Positions 8,411 through 17,027 are shown, counted from the first letter of the stretch. The stretch is DNA of 40,950 bases from Phenylobacterium deserti (GCA_945883235.1 CAMCXF010000031.1:1-40950), one strand, 5' to 3'. The notes: generated by a model from the letters alone, not told the origin. Translations and numbers: made by a program.

Positions 8411-8914
8411 TCAGGCGCGCGGCTTGCGCTTCAAGGCCACATAGAGCGCGCCTTCGCCGCCGTGTCGACGGTGGGCTTCCGATATGCCTGCGACGATATG
8501 GGACAGGTGCGGTGCCCCCAGCCACTCGGGGGTCTTGCGGCGCAGAACGCCGTCGCCCTGAACGCCTTTGCCCGTGATAACGAGAATGGCGCGGTAGCCT
8601 TGCGTCCATGCCCCTTTGAGGAAGCCCTCGAGGGTGGCGCGAGCCCGGTCCTGGGTCAGGCCGTGCAGATCAATGCGGCCGCCGATTTCCTCACGCTCGC
8701 GAGCGATCCGGTGGCGGCGGTTGGGTTCGATGCCGGCCACACTGGCCCGAAGCGTTCGGGTATTGGCCTCGGGGCGTTTCGGCTCAATTCGTACTGCGGC
8801 ATCGAGAGTCTGGGCGCGGGCGGGCTTTGGGGTGTTGCGGGCCGTCAGGGGGTGCACAGTAGCGGCCACCATCGACCAGATCTGGCGTTCCTCCGGCTTG
8901 AGCGGCCGTTTCAT
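8411..8914 (-). CDS. Smr domain protein
   Basis: A 167-residue cytoplasmic protein with a C-terminal Smr (small MutS-related) domain. The DLHG motif is at residues 82-85 and TGKG at 114-117, with the usual helix-strand spacing between them; the first 75 residues are basic and probably disordered. Smr domains are known as DNA or RNA endonucleases/nickases, some acting on ribosome-bound mRNA; the role here is not readable. The start at 8914 is chosen because its ATG overlaps the stop of mltA (ATGA, 8911-8914), showing translational coupling. The operon order appears to be timA-mltA-smr, perhaps continuing into the peptide-binding lipoprotein 21 bp downstream. Confidence 0.85.
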   Translation of the reverse strand: MKRPLKPEERQIWSMVAATVHPLTARNTPKPARAQTLDAAVRIEPKRPEANTRTLRASVAGIEPNRRHRIAREREEIGGRIDLHGLTQDRARATLEGFLKGAWTQGYRAILVITGKGVQGDGVLRRKTPEWLGAPHLSHIVAGISEAHRRHGGEGALYVALKRKPRA

Positions 8915-10014
8915 CGCGGAACCAGCCGGTAGAGTCGCAGGGTGTGGCGCACGCGACCCGCTTCGCCGCCGGCCTGGGTCCCCTCCCCCAGATAAAGATC
9001 CGCCCGCACCTCCCCCTTGATGGCACCCCCGGTGTCGAGCGCTGTCACCAGCCGTCGATAGGTCGGAAAGGCACCGATCAGCAGGGGCGCCTCGGCGTCG
9101 ATCCACAAAAGCTCGCCCATGGTATGGAAGGCCGGGTCCACCGCGACCGCACGGCCAGCGGGCAGCGGCACATTGGCCGCACCGACCGGCGGCTTGCCGT
9201 CGTCGGGGGCCAAGCTGAAAAACGCATAGCGCGGGTTCAGGCGCATGATCTCGTCGGCGGGTGGTCCGCGATTCGCCGCCAGCCAGTTGCGAATCGCGTC
9301 GCCGGAGGTGTTGTCGCGGGGCAGAAGGCCGCGGTCGCGCATGGGATTGGCGATCCCCACGAAGGGGCGACCGTTGTGCGCAGCATAGAGCACTTTGGTC
9401 CTGCGACCATCTTCATAGACCAGCACGCCTGAGCCCTGGACCTGCAGGAAGAACAGTTCTTCGGGTCGCATCCAGGCCAGCGGGCGGGCGGGCGTTCTGG
9501 CCTCGATCGCGGTCCGGTCCGGATAGGGCAAAGCGGACCCGTCGGGCAGGATCTGCAGAACGATACCGCCGTCGGCGACTTTGAGATCATCCGGTCTGGC
9601 GCGGACGGGCGCGCTGAAATCCTGGTCGGGACGCCGGCGGGCGGGATAGACCGGAGCAAAGTAAGCGGTCAGTACGCCGTCGCCCGCGTAGCGCTCGGCC
9701 ACAAAGGTCTGTTCGAGGAACGCGCGGGCGCTTTCGGGTCGGGTTTCGCGCGCAAGAACACAGGCAGGTGCCGCGGCGGGATCGCGGCTCAAGCCGCAGG
9801 TCTGCCGGATCGCTGCCAGCGCGGCAGCGTGATCTTCGACGGCCCAGCCTGGAAGGTCTACCATCGGCAGGCGTTGTGGCGGCTCCAGTCTTGGTTCGGT
9901 GTCCATTGCGGGCGGTCGCGCTGAAGGTGCCCTGGGCGGGGGTCCGTCCCGCGCCGTGGTGCAGCCTGTCAGGGTCAGCGCAAAGGCGGCAGCCGCCAGC
10001 AGACGCAACGACAC
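8911..10014 (-). CDS. mltA: Membrane-bound lytic murein transglycosylase A
   Basis: A 367-residue lipoprotein transglycosylase. The signal peptide ends in lipobox LTGC (Cys18). The MltA barrel domain follows (VLTAYFAPVYPARR, then PYPDRTAIEA), and near the C terminus is the 3D domain with DTGGAIKGEVRADLYLGEG, which includes the Asp pair used in cleavage of the MurNAc-GlcNAc bond with 1,6-anhydro product formation. Length matches E. coli MltA (365). It acts on peptidoglycan from the inner face of the outer membrane. It starts 5 bp after the timA stop and its own stop overlaps the smr start, so the three genes are co-translated. Confidence 0.93.
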   Translation of the reverse strand: MSLRLLAAAAFALTLTGCTTARDGPPPRAPSARPPAMDTEPRLEPPQRLPMVDLPGWAVEDHAAALAAIRQTCGLSRDPAAAPACVLARETRPESARAFLEQTFVAERYAGDGVLTAYFAPVYPARRRPDQDFSAPVRARPDDLKVADGGIVLQILPDGSALPYPDRTAIEARTPARPLAWMRPEELFFLQVQGSGVLVYEDGRRTKVLYAAHNGRPFVGIANPMRDRGLLPRDNTSGDAIRNWLAANRGPPADEIMRLNPRYAFFSLAPDDGKPPVGAANVPLPAGRAVAVDPAFHTMGELLWIDAEAPLLIGAFPTYRRLVTALDTGGAIKGEVRADLYLGEGTQAGGEAGRVRHTLRLYRLVPR

Positions 10015-10019
10015 CGGGT

Positions 10020-10634
10020 CTAGACCTCGGCGGCGTCGACGCGGACCAGCAGCCAGTTTGGATCGCGGTTTTTCAGGCGGCGTTCGAAGGTCCAGAGCTC
10101 TGCCGTGCGACGGTCGTCGATGCCCTCGCCTTCCGGCCCCTTGGTGCGGCTGCGGAACTCGGCGAGGAATCGGACGGTCAATCGCGCACGGTCGACGTCG
10201 TCCACATCGGCACGGTCCAGATCGGCGCGAGGCGGTTGCGTGAACTCCACCACCTCGGTGCGGCCGTCAGCGACGCGTTGATCAATGGCCGTGGCAAAAC
10301 CGGTCAGCACGGCAGGAGCCAGAAGGTTGGCCAGTGTCGTCTTGTCTCCCTCGGCGAACGCCTTGACGATCATTTCGTAGGCGGCCTTTGAGCCGTTCAG
10401 GAACCGGCTGAGGTCGAAACCGGGATCGATCGCCTTCACCGCGGCCAGCCCTGTGAGCTCGACGCCGTCATCGGCTGGCTCGGCGATGCGCTCAGGCGCA
10501 CGACCAGCGACGGCCGCAGCGGCGGCGGCCTGCTCGTCGGGCTGGCGACCCACACGCCGTCCCAGCACCGTATAGAGCTGGTAGAGAACGACGACCGCGA
10601 GGCCGGCGAATATGATGAGCTCGAGCACTTGCAA
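10020..10634 (-). CDS. timA: Tim44-like domain protein TimA
   Basis: A 204-residue protein with one N-terminal membrane segment (LIIFAGLAVVVLYQLYTVL, residues about 5-24), a short Ala/Pro-rich linker, and a Tim44-like domain from about residue 70 to the end (FLNGSKAAYEMIVKAFAEGD, then RTAELWTFER). Tim44-like proteins in Caulobacter (TimA, TimB) were described as bacterial relatives of the mitochondrial import component Tim44; TimA is inner-membrane anchored with the domain thought to be involved in envelope protein handling. It lies first in the timA-mltA-smr string, divergent from secB across a 170-bp gap that must hold both promoters. The pairing with secB is typical of Caulobacterales. Confidence 0.85.
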   Translation of the reverse strand: MQVLELIIFAGLAVVVLYQLYTVLGRRVGRQPDEQAAAAAAVAGRAPERIAEPADDGVELTGLAAVKAIDPGFDLSRFLNGSKAAYEMIVKAFAEGDKTTLANLLAPAVLTGFATAIDQRVADGRTEVVEFTQPPRADLDRADVDDVDRARLTVRFLAEFRSRTKGPEGEGIDDRRTAELWTFERRLKNRDPNWLLVRVDAAEV

Positions 10635-10804
10635 CGGACGGCCTTCGGAGATTTGACAAAACGGTTATACGCTCAATAGCGCAATATAGTCGCGGACCAA
10701 CCTTGTGGTTAGAGGCGCCGTTGCATCGATGGGGGGCCCATGTTAGCCGCTCGCCGCGAAACCGGTGCAATCGTGCGCCTACTCAAGAGATGTAAAAGCC
10801 TGCC

Positions 10805-11287
10805 ATGACCGATATTGATTCCGGCGCCGGCGCGCCCGAGGCCTCCGCTGAGCCCGGCATCCGCATCCTCGCCCAGTTCACGCGCGACCTGTCGTTTGAG
10901 AACCCACGTGCGCCGGACGCGCTGCGCCCCAGCCCGGACCAGCCCGCGATTGACCTAAACGTCGAGATGAATGCGCGCGGTCGCGAAGACGGGCTCTTCG
11001 AGGTGGATCTGAAGCTTTCCGCCCGCGCTAATCGCCCGGACGGCCCGCTGTTCGTGGTCGAGCTGCTGTACGGCGGCGTGTTCCAGATCACCGGCGTCGA
11101 GCAAGACGAGATGGAGCCGGTGCTGTTAATCGAGTGCCCCCGCTATCTGTTCCCGTTCGCCCGCCAGGTGATCGCGGAAGTCACCTCGCAAGGCGGTTTC
11201 CCGCCGTTCCTGCTGGACCCGATCGACTTCGCGGGAGTTTATGCGTCACGCAAGGCGCAGGCCGAGCAGCAAATCGGCCACGCCTAA
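10805..11287 (+). CDS. secB: Protein-export chaperone SecB
   Basis: A 160-residue homotetrameric cytoplasmic chaperone that keeps preproteins unfolded and hands them to SecA. The SecB core is clear: [19 protein letters not shown] near residues 20-38, [36 protein letters not shown], and [13 protein letters not shown] near the end, all diagnostic of the family. An acidic Ala/Glu-rich N-terminal tail precedes the core, as in other alphaproteobacteria. The start ATG at 10805 is the only one in frame before the conserved part. It is divergent from timA; a TTGACA hexamer at 10653-10658 lies in the gap but has no good -10 at normal spacing. The stop codon overlaps that of dnaQ on the other strand. 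Confidence 0.96.
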   Translation: MTDIDSGAGAPEASAEPGIRILAQFTRDLSFENPRAPDALRPSPDQPAIDLNVEMNARGREDGLFEVDLKLSARANRPDGPLFVVELLYGGVFQITGVEQDEMEPVLLIECPRYLFPFARQVIAEVTSQGGFPPFLLDPIDFAGVYASRKAQAEQQIGHA

Positions 11288-11988
11288 AGTCCGAACCTTC
11301 CCCAGAGCGTCTCGTCTTTCACCACGTCTCGGATGAACGCAGCGTGGGTCTGGCGCTCGCCTTCGGACGAACGGGCCGGCAACGGTCGAGGCCGGATACC
11401 GTAGTCATTGCGCGACGAGATGTGGGCGGCACTGACCACCACCTCCGCGGTCAGCTCCAGACGGCGTTCGCGACCACCCTTGAGTTCCAGATAGACGGCG
11501 GCCAGCAGCTTGGCGTCGATCAGGGCACCGTGTTTCTCGCGCTCTGACAGCGAGACCTTGAAGCGTTTGCACAGGGCATCAAGAGAGTTGTGCATGCCGG
11601 GAAAACGGTGCTTGGCCAGGGCCAGGGTGTCGATCCAGCGCCGCTCGGGAATAGTCTCGCGGTTGCAGTTCGCCAGCTCCCAGTTGATGAAGCTGCGATC
11701 GAAGCCCGCGTTGTGGGCGACGAGCGGCGCATCGCCGACAAACTCCAGAAATGCCTCGACGACGTCAGGATGCTCGAACCTGGGCTTGCCGCGCAGAAAT
11801 GTTGACGACAAGCCATGCACCTTCTCCGCCTCAGGCGGCATGTCGCGGCACGGGTCGACATAGACATGAAACGATCGGCCGGTCGGGACAAAGCTTTCGA
11901 TTTCGAGACAGGCAAGCTCGACCAGGCGGTCGCCGGTCTTTGGGTCAAACCCGGTGGTTTCGGTGTCCAGGACGATCTCGCGGGCCAT
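11284..11988 (-). CDS. dnaQ: DNA polymerase III epsilon subunit (3'-5' proofreading exonuclease)
   Basis: A 234-residue DEDDh exonuclease. ExoI is LDTETTG at residues 7-13, ExoII is VAHNAGFD in the middle, and ExoIII is [11 protein letters not shown] (HxxxxD), so all four acidic residues and the general-base His are present. It removes mismatched nucleotides as part of the Pol III core with DnaE. Length is close to E. coli epsilon (243); the C-terminal tail after about residue 185 would bind the polymerase. The ATG at 11988 is preferred since the conserved [13 protein letters not shown] start is usual. It lies 31 bp after the hydrolase/oxygenase fusion gene, in the chain that also holds coaE and aroE. 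Its TAG (11284-11286) overlaps the secB TAA on the other strand, leaving no room for a terminator between them. Confidence 0.95.
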   Translation of the reverse strand: MAREIVLDTETTGFDPKTGDRLVELACLEIESFVPTGRSFHVYVDPCRDMPPEAEKVHGLSSTFLRGKPRFEHPDVVEAFLEFVGDAPLVAHNAGFDRSFINWELANCNRETIPERRWIDTLALAKHRFPGMHNSLDALCKRFKVSLSEREKHGALIDAKLLAAVYLELKGGRERRLELTAEVVVSAAHISSRNDYGIRPRPLPARSSEGERQTHAAFIRDVVKDETLWGRFGL

Positions 11989-12019
11989 GGCTACCCATGC
12001 CCCGCTTTGCGCTCCGATT

Positions 12020-14062
12020 TCAAGCTTGGCGCGAGGGGTTGACCACGGCTCTTTCGCTGACATCCCGCAGCGTCGCCAACCAGTCCACGAGCGACTTTGT
12101 GGCCTTGCCGGGGATCTTTGCGAGGTCGTCGGCTTCCCTGAGGCGAAGAGCGTCTGCGTACAACGGTTCCGCCTCAAATCGAGCGACCTCTTCGGCCGTC
12201 ATGTCACCGCCCTGCAGGACGAACGTCTTCTGGCTGACCGGAGAGAGTCGCTCGCCATACCCAGGTTGGGTGGTGACAATGTAACGCTTTGCGGCCACGT
12301 GCAGCCCCACAAGATCCGCGACACGGTCTCCAAGAAGGCCCCGGACAGCTGCGGCGCCGATACGCGCATGGTCACGAATATGGCCTTGGCCGTGGCTGAT
12401 GTCGTGCACGAGTCCTGCGATCTGGAGTTCCAGGTCATCGGGGGCCGCCTGGGCGAGCACGTCCGCGCACTGCAGTCCGTGGTCGATCTCGCTGAGCCCT
12501 GGGGCTTCGCCTGCCACGCCGGCCATGGCGGTGATGTGCGATTCCAGCGCCTGCAGGCTCGTGAAGGGCTTCAGGGGTTCATCTATGGAAACCATAGGTT
12601 TCCTCGCGTTCCAGTCGGGCGGAAGGGTTGGCCAGCGGCCTTTGCCACCGCCTTCGATCAGCAGGCCGGTCAGGGTGCGCTCCGTGTGCTGCGCGCGCCA
12701 GGTCAACTGGGCCTGAGCTTGCTCGAGGATCCTCGCCGGGCGCGTTTCTGCAGTTCGCCAGGACGAATCGGCCTCCAGATCAAAACACAGAGCCCGACCG
12801 TCGCCAAAGTGGACGTAGGCACCTTGATGATCCCGGCGGACCGCCAGATTTGCGCGTTCAGCCCGTAGGTCGCGCCCCCTGATTTGGGGTTTTGATCCAA
12901 TATAACCGGTGCGCCAGTCGTACTCCCAATGCGCGGCTGTCCGCCATTCCGATGGACAGCCTCCGTCCAGAAATAGTGTCAGGGGGTGTCCGTCGCACTG
13001 CGCCGGGGTTTCGATGCCCATCAGGTCGCACAGAGTTGGAAAGATGTCGACGTTTTCTGTAAATGATTCAACGACGCGACCGTGGCCCTCTGGCCGGCGC
13101 GGATCACGTACAATACCGAGAATATGGTAGCTGGCCTCGAAGTATCCGGCCTTCTGGACAAGGCCTTGATCACCTAGTTGCTCGCCGTGATCTGCCGTGA
13201 CGATCACGACTGTATCCTCCCACTGACCCAGTGTCTCGAGAGCTGCCCAGACCCGGCCGAGCTGATGGTCAACCTCGCTAATCATTCCATAGTACTGGGC
13301 CCGCAATTCTCTCATCCTTGCGGCGTCGTCCGGTGCCTTCATCAAGGGATGGCGCAGCAGGCCCGCATGCAGCCTCTCGGGTGTCTGGGTCGCCGCGACA
13401 GGTGCCGGAGACTGGTCGGGATCGTACATCGTCGAAAAGTGACCCGCAGCCGTGTAGGGCGGATGGGGCCGAAAGTGGCTAAGGTGTGCGAACCAGGGTC
13501 CGTCCTGCGCTTTCAGCCAAGCCAGCAGATCATTGGTCAGAAACGCCGCCATGCTGTGCTCGGCAGGCCGCTCGGGCTCGCTGGCCAGCGCGAGATCTGG
13601 GTCGCTGAAGCGCGGGTAGCCCAACTCCACCAGCCAATCGAGCCAGGCCCTCGGGTCGCCAGCAGCGAGCCTAGAGCCGACGTCAAAGCCAGGGAGGACG
13701 CCCTCATAACTCTGAAGTCGTGGATCGTCTGGACCGTCGGCCTCTCGCGGATCCACGCTTTGGTCCGTGTATCCAAAAAGCGTCGGTGCATAGCCGGCGC
13801 GCCTGGCCGCCTTCGCCAGATTGTCAAACCGTCGGTCCAGCGGTGCGCCGTTCCCGACGACCCTGTGGTTCATCTGGTAGAGACCGGTGTAGAGGCTGGC
13901 GCGGCCGGGGCTGCAGGGCGCGGCCTGGCTGTAGTGTCGGGCGAACCTGACCCCAAGAACTGCAAGCCTGTCGAGATGCGGTGTCCGGACGACAGGATGA
14001 CCCGCGACGGAAAGGCAATCCGCGCGAAACTGATCCAGCGTCACCAGCAGATAGTTGGTCAA
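12020..14062 (-). CDS. Fusion: phosphonate monoester hydrolase-like (arylsulfatase superfamily) + PhnZ-type HD-domain diiron oxygenase
   Basis: 680 residues with two enzyme domains. Residues 1 to about 470 match phosphonate monoester hydrolase/phosphodiesterase (PMH) more closely than ordinary sulfatases: Asp10-Gln11 metal site, C50SPGR54 (CxPxR, the Cys converted to formylglycine), GLYQMNHRVV, GYTDQSVDPR, H200 in RPHPPY, D291-H292 in TADHGEQLGD, and AQHTERTLT near the domain end. After a linker (about 471-500), residues 500-670 match PhnZ: H528 in DHGLQ, H553-D554, H565, H588 in HVAAKRY with K592, LQGGDMT, and D645/D646. All six metal ligands of the HD diiron oxygenase are present. PhnZ splits the C-P bond of alpha-hydroxyphosphonates to release phosphate; PMH hydrolyses phosphonate and phosphate esters. 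I infer ester removal followed by C-P cleavage in one cytoplasmic enzyme (no signal peptide). No PhnY-like hydroxylase is in the window. Start is TTG 14062 with a strong ribosome site. Confidence 0.85.
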   Translation of the reverse strand: MTNYLLVTLDQFRADCLSVAGHPVVRTPHLDRLAVLGVRFARHYSQAAPCSPGRASLYTGLYQMNHRVVGNGAPLDRRFDNLAKAARRAGYAPTLFGYTDQSVDPREADGPDDPRLQSYEGVLPGFDVGSRLAAGDPRAWLDWLVELGYPRFSDPDLALASEPERPAEHSMAAFLTNDLLAWLKAQDGPWFAHLSHFRPHPPYTAAGHFSTMYDPDQSPAPVAATQTPERLHAGLLRHPLMKAPDDAARMRELRAQYYGMISEVDHQLGRVWAALETLGQWEDTVVIVTADHGEQLGDQGLVQKAGYFEASYHILGIVRDPRRPEGHGRVVESFTENVDIFPTLCDLMGIETPAQCDGHPLTLFLDGGCPSEWRTAAHWEYDWRTGYIGSKPQIRGRDLRAERANLAVRRDHQGAYVHFGDGRALCFDLEADSSWRTAETRPARILEQAQAQLTWRAQHTERTLTGLLIEGGGKGRWPTLPPDWNARKPMVSIDEPLKPFTSLQALESHITAMAGVAGEAPGLSEIDHGLQCADVLAQAAPDDLELQIAGLVHDISHGQGHIRDHARIGAAAVRGLLGDRVADLVGLHVAAKRYIVTTQPGYGERLSPVSQKTFVLQGGDMTAEEVARFEAEPLYADALRLREADDLAKIPGKATKSLVDWLATLRDVSERAVVNPSRQA

Positions 14063-14068
14063 TCGGCG

Positions 14069-14074
14069 CTCCTT
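14069..14074 (-). promoter_or_regulatory. Shine-Dalgarno AAGGAG for the fusion gene
   Basis: On the minus strand AAGGAG is followed by six bases and then TTG at 14062. This near-perfect ribosome site at ideal spacing supports the TTG as the real start; MTNYLLVTLDQ is also the expected N terminus of a PMH-type enzyme. Confidence 0.7.
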
Positions 14075-14135
14075 GCGGGGTTGGTTTACCCTGCAAGTGT
14101 GACGTTCGTCATGACTTGACGGGGCCCGGGTGTTT

Positions 14136-14732
14136 TCAGGACATCGTTTCGCGCAGCGCCTTGATGACGTCGGTCACCTGGGCCTGTGCGGCCTCGAGAC
14201 CCTTGCCGGTTTCGATTACATAGTCCGCGCGTCTGCGCTTTTCGGCATCGGGGAGCTGTTGGGCCAGGATGGCGTCGAGGCGTTCGGGGGTCATACCCTC
14301 GCGAGCCAACACCCGCTCGCGCTGCATCTTGGCGGGCGCAGAGACCACGATTACGGCGTCCATGTTTCGCTCGCCGCCGGTTTCGTAGATCAGCGGCACG
14401 TCCAAGACGATCATGTCAGCGCGACTGGCTGTTGCGGCCTCGAAGGCGTCGGTCCGGCTCTTGCCGATCAGCGGGTGGACAATGCTGTTGAGTCTGGCCA
14501 TCGCCTCAGGCTTGCCCAGCACCTGCTGTCGCAGAGCTTCGCGATCCACTCGGCCATCACTGACCGTGCCGGGAAAAGCGTCCCCCACAGGACCCACCGC
14601 CACGCCGCCGACCGCATAGGCGGCGTGCACGGCGGCATCGGCGTCATAGACCGGGATCCCGGCCTCCCGGAACATTGCTGCGGTCGTGGATTTGCCCATG
14701 CCGATAGAGCCGGTCAGTCCGATGATTTTCAT
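14136..14732 (-). CDS. coaE: Dephospho-CoA kinase
   Basis: A 198-residue P-loop kinase for the last step of coenzyme A synthesis, phosphorylating the 3'-OH of dephospho-CoA. The start [16 protein letters not shown] carries the Walker A motif (GSIGMGKST). [16 protein letters not shown] is the substrate-site Asp region, HPLIG and [11 protein letters not shown] follow, and the length agrees with the family (about 200). It overlaps aroE by 4 nt (ATGA at 14729-14732), so the two are translationally coupled. The 73 bp between its stop and the fusion gene is the only sizeable gap in this gene chain, apart from 31 bp before dnaQ. Confidence 0.95.
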   Translation of the reverse strand: MKIIGLTGSIGMGKSTTAAMFREAGIPVYDADAAVHAAYAVGGVAVGPVGDAFPGTVSDGRVDREALRQQVLGKPEAMARLNSIVHPLIGKSRTDAFEAATASRADMIVLDVPLIYETGGERNMDAVIVVSAPAKMQRERVLAREGMTPERLDAILAQQLPDAEKRRRADYVIETGKGLEAAQAQVTDVIKALRETMS

Positions 14733-15574
14733 GGTGTAAGAGCCTTGAGTGCCAGTGACCGGGCATCCACATCGACCGGGGTCGGCTGGCCATAGAACAT
14801 TTCGAAGGCGGGGCGGGCCTGGCCCAGCAGCATCTCGAGCCCGTCCACCGTCGGGCGGCCGAGCGAGCGCGCTTGTCTAAGCAGGACGGTCTCCAGCGGC
14901 TTGTAGACCATGTCCATCACCACTGCGGTCTCGCGCGTCAGGGACAGTGCGATATCGAGTTCGCCCTCATCGTTGAGCCCCACGGTGGTGGCGTTGATGA
15001 CGGCTGTGGCGTCTCGAAGTACGCCGGCGGCGTGGTTGAAGGGCAGGGCCGACACCCGCGGGCCCATGGCCTCGGCCAGTATCTCGGCCGTCCTGAGCGT
15101 CCGGTTGATAACGAAGACCCTTGGGGTGCCGTGTTCCAGCAGGGCCGCCACTGCGCCGCGCGCCGCGCCGCCAGCCCCGAGGACCATCACGGGACCGGCA
15201 TCCGCCCGCCAGACCGGTGCCTGAACGGCGAAGGCGCTCAGCAGACCCTGACCATCGGTATTGTCGGCCAGTGTCCGGCCATCGGGTTCGAACAACAGGA
15301 CGTTGGCCGCGCCGGCGGCCTGGGCCCTCGGGGTGGCCCGGTCGGCGACCCTCAAGGCGGCTTGCTTGAAAGGTACGGTGACGTTGACCCCGCGAATGGC
15401 ACCGCCGCGCATGCCGTTGGCAAACCGCTCGAAGCCGTGGGCGTCAGGCGCGAAGGCCACATAGACGCCATCGATCCCGCCGGCGGCCAGCCAGGCGTTA
15501 TGCAACAGGGGTGACAGGGAGTGGGCGACGGGTCGCCCGGCAACACCCGCCACGACCGTCTTGCCGCTGATCAC
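14729..15574 (-). CDS. aroE: Shikimate dehydrogenase
   Basis: A 281-residue NADP-dependent enzyme that reduces 3-dehydroshikimate in aromatic amino acid synthesis. The substrate domain has [14 protein letters not shown] (shikimate-binding Ser pair) and VNVTVPFK with the catalytic Lys; NTDGQG supplies the catalytic Asp; the Rossmann domain has [10 protein letters not shown] and then VINRT for NADP binding. Length is normal. It overlaps maf upstream (ATGA at 15571-15574) and coaE downstream, in the order ppsR-maf-aroE-coaE known from Caulobacter-type origin regions. Confidence 0.95.
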   Translation of the reverse strand: MISGKTVVAGVAGRPVAHSLSPLLHNAWLAAGGIDGVYVAFAPDAHGFERFANGMRGGAIRGVNVTVPFKQAALRVADRATPRAQAAGAANVLLFEPDGRTLADNTDGQGLLSAFAVQAPVWRADAGPVMVLGAGGAARGAVAALLEHGTPRVFVINRTLRTAEILAEAMGPRVSALPFNHAAGVLRDATAVINATTVGLNDEGELDIALSLTRETAVVMDMVYKPLETVLLRQARSLGRPTVDGLEMLLGQARPAFEMFYGQPTPVDVDARSLALKALTP

Positions 15575-16161
15575 GAGGCGATCTCCCCATGCTGACGCAG
15601 CAGCTCCAGCAACCCCATCAAGGGCAGGCCCAGGATTGCGAAATAGTCGCCGTCGATGTCCGAGAACAGCTGGGCACCGGGCCCTTCAAGGCGGTAGCAG
15701 CCGACCGAGCCCAGGGCCGCGACGCCTTCCTCAGCCAGGTAGGCTTCGAGAAACGCGTCGGAGAAGTCGCGCATGGTCAGCGTCGCGGTAACCACCTCGC
15801 GCCAGATCGGTACGCCATCGCGGGCGACAACGACGGCGGAGTGCAGTTTGTGGGTCTTGCCGCGCAGGAGTTTCAGGCGCTCGCGGGCCTCTCCCACACT
15901 TTCGGCCTTGTCGTAGAGATGGCCGCCCAGGTCGAGAGTCTGGTCGGCACCGATCACGAAACCGGGCCGGTTTCGCGAGATGCGGATAGCCTTGAGCTCG
16001 GCCAGAGTGTCGGCAACATCGGAGGGGCTTGCACCGCGAGCCAGCATCTCGACCTTGACAGCATCCTCGTCGACGCCGGCGACTACCGCCTCATAGTCCA
16101 CACAAGCACCGTCCAGCACGGCGCGGCGGGCAGCACTTTTTGAGGCCAGAATGATGGTCAT
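15571..16161 (-). CDS. maf: Maf-family nucleoside triphosphate pyrophosphatase
   Basis: A 196-residue house-cleaning pyrophosphatase. The N terminus [16 protein letters not shown] is the Maf nucleotide-binding signature (ASxSxxRRxxL), and [12 protein letters not shown] carries the catalytic Asp region. It hydrolyses non-canonical or modified NTPs, or dTTP/UTP in the YhdE branch; which branch cannot be decided here. The start at 16161 is chosen because it opens with the conserved motif and its ATG overlaps the ppsR stop (ATGA, 16158-16161). It sits second in the left-arm chain. Confidence 0.92.
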   Translation of the reverse strand: MTIILASKSAARRAVLDGACVDYEAVVAGVDEDAVKVEMLARGASPSDVADTLAELKAIRISRNRPGFVIGADQTLDLGGHLYDKAESVGEARERLKLLRGKTHKLHSAVVVARDGVPIWREVVTATLTMRDFSDAFLEAYLAEEGVAALGSVGCYRLEGPGAQLFSDIDGDYFAILGLPLMGLLELLRQHGEIAS

Positions 16162-17027
16162 CCTAGCACCTCGACCTGGCCGTGGCCCTTGTGGAGCAGG
16201 TTGAGAACGCCGGCTGCGGTTTCCTCGACCGAGCGGCGGGTGACGTCGATGGTCGGCCAACCGTGGCGTTCATAGATGCGGCGTGCCTCGATGACTTCTT
16301 CGCGGACGGCGTCCTGGTCGATGTAGCTGGACTCGCGGGATTCCTTGAGACTGAGCAGGCGGTTGCGGCGGATCTGGATCAGGCGGTCCGGGGCGATCAG
16401 AAGACCCACGATCAGGGTGTTTTTCAGCTGGAACAACTTTTCGGGCAGCGGCCGCCCGGGGACCAGCGGCACATTGGCGGCCCGGATGCCGCGGTGCGCC
16501 AAGTAGATGCAGGTTGGGGTTTTCGATGTGCGCGAGACGCCCAGCATCACGACGTCCGCCTGGTCTAGATCCTGACCTCCCTGCCCGTCATCGTGGCCGA
16601 TGGCGTAGTTCAAGGCATCCATGCGGTTGAAATAGTCATTATCCAGCCGCAGGTGGGCACCGACGCGGCTGGTTGTGGCGGCACCCAGGTATCGCTGCAT
16701 GGCGCTGACCAGTGGATCCAGAGCTGGCAAACACGGCATGTCCATCCGTCGGCAGCCTTCCTCAAGGGCATCGCGGAGTTTATCGTCGACGATGGTGTGC
16801 AACACGATCCCCGGGGCCTCTTCGATATCACCCAGGGCGCGGTCCAGTTGTCGCTGCGAGCGGACCAGGGCGTAGATGTGCTCGATGGGCAGGACATTCT
16901 CGAACCGGGCGCAGACGGCGCGTGCCATGGCATTCAGGGTCTCTCCCGTAGAATCGGAGACCAGGTGCACGTGGAAATAGGTCGCCAGGCGCGATGGCTG
17001 CGAGTTGGGCAAGTGGGCTCCCGTCAT
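16158..17027 (-). CDS. ppsR: Pyruvate,phosphate dikinase / PEP synthase regulatory protein (DUF299)
   Basis: A 289-residue bifunctional regulator that phosphorylates and dephosphorylates a Thr on pyruvate,phosphate dikinase or PEP synthase to switch it off and on. The opening YFHVHLVSDSTGETLNAMARA and the P-loop GVSRTSKTPTCIYLA are the family hallmarks; length is typical (about 275). In Caulobacter this gene borders the replication origin opposite hemE, and the arrangement is the same here: the start codon at 17027 faces the roughly 490-bp gap. It leads the chain ppsR-maf-aroE-coaE, each pair overlapping by 4 nt. Whether the target is dikinase or synthase is not visible. Confidence 0.93.
   Translation of the reverse strand: MTGAHLPNSQPSRLATYFHVHLVSDSTGETLNAMARAVCARFENVLPIEHIYALVRSQRQLDRALGDIEEAPGIVLHTIVDDKLRDALEEGCRRMDMPCLPALDPLVSAMQRYLGAATTSRVGAHLRLDNDYFNRMDALNYAIGHDDGQGGQDLDQADVVMLGVSRTSKTPTCIYLAHRGIRAANVPLVPGRPLPEKLFQLKNTLIVGLLIAPDRLIQIRRNRLLSLKESRESSYIDQDAVREEVIEARRIYERHGWPTIDVTRRSVEETAAGVLNLLHKGHGQVEVLG

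Noticed and set aside
10653..10690. TTGACA hexamer as a secB promoter
   Set aside because: No TATAAT-like hexamer at 16-18 bp; the nearest AT-rich stretch is 26 bp away.
14099..14122. Several GTCA/TGAC units upstream of the phosphonate fusion gene, possibly a Pho box
   Set aside because: The repeats are spaced 5, 12 and 17 bp, not the 11-bp period of PhoB sites, and lie partly as a palindrome; not enough to call a PhoB site.
16968..16973. CACGTG within ppsR as a further parS
   Set aside because: Only 10 of 16 positions match the parS consensus and neither arm is conserved.
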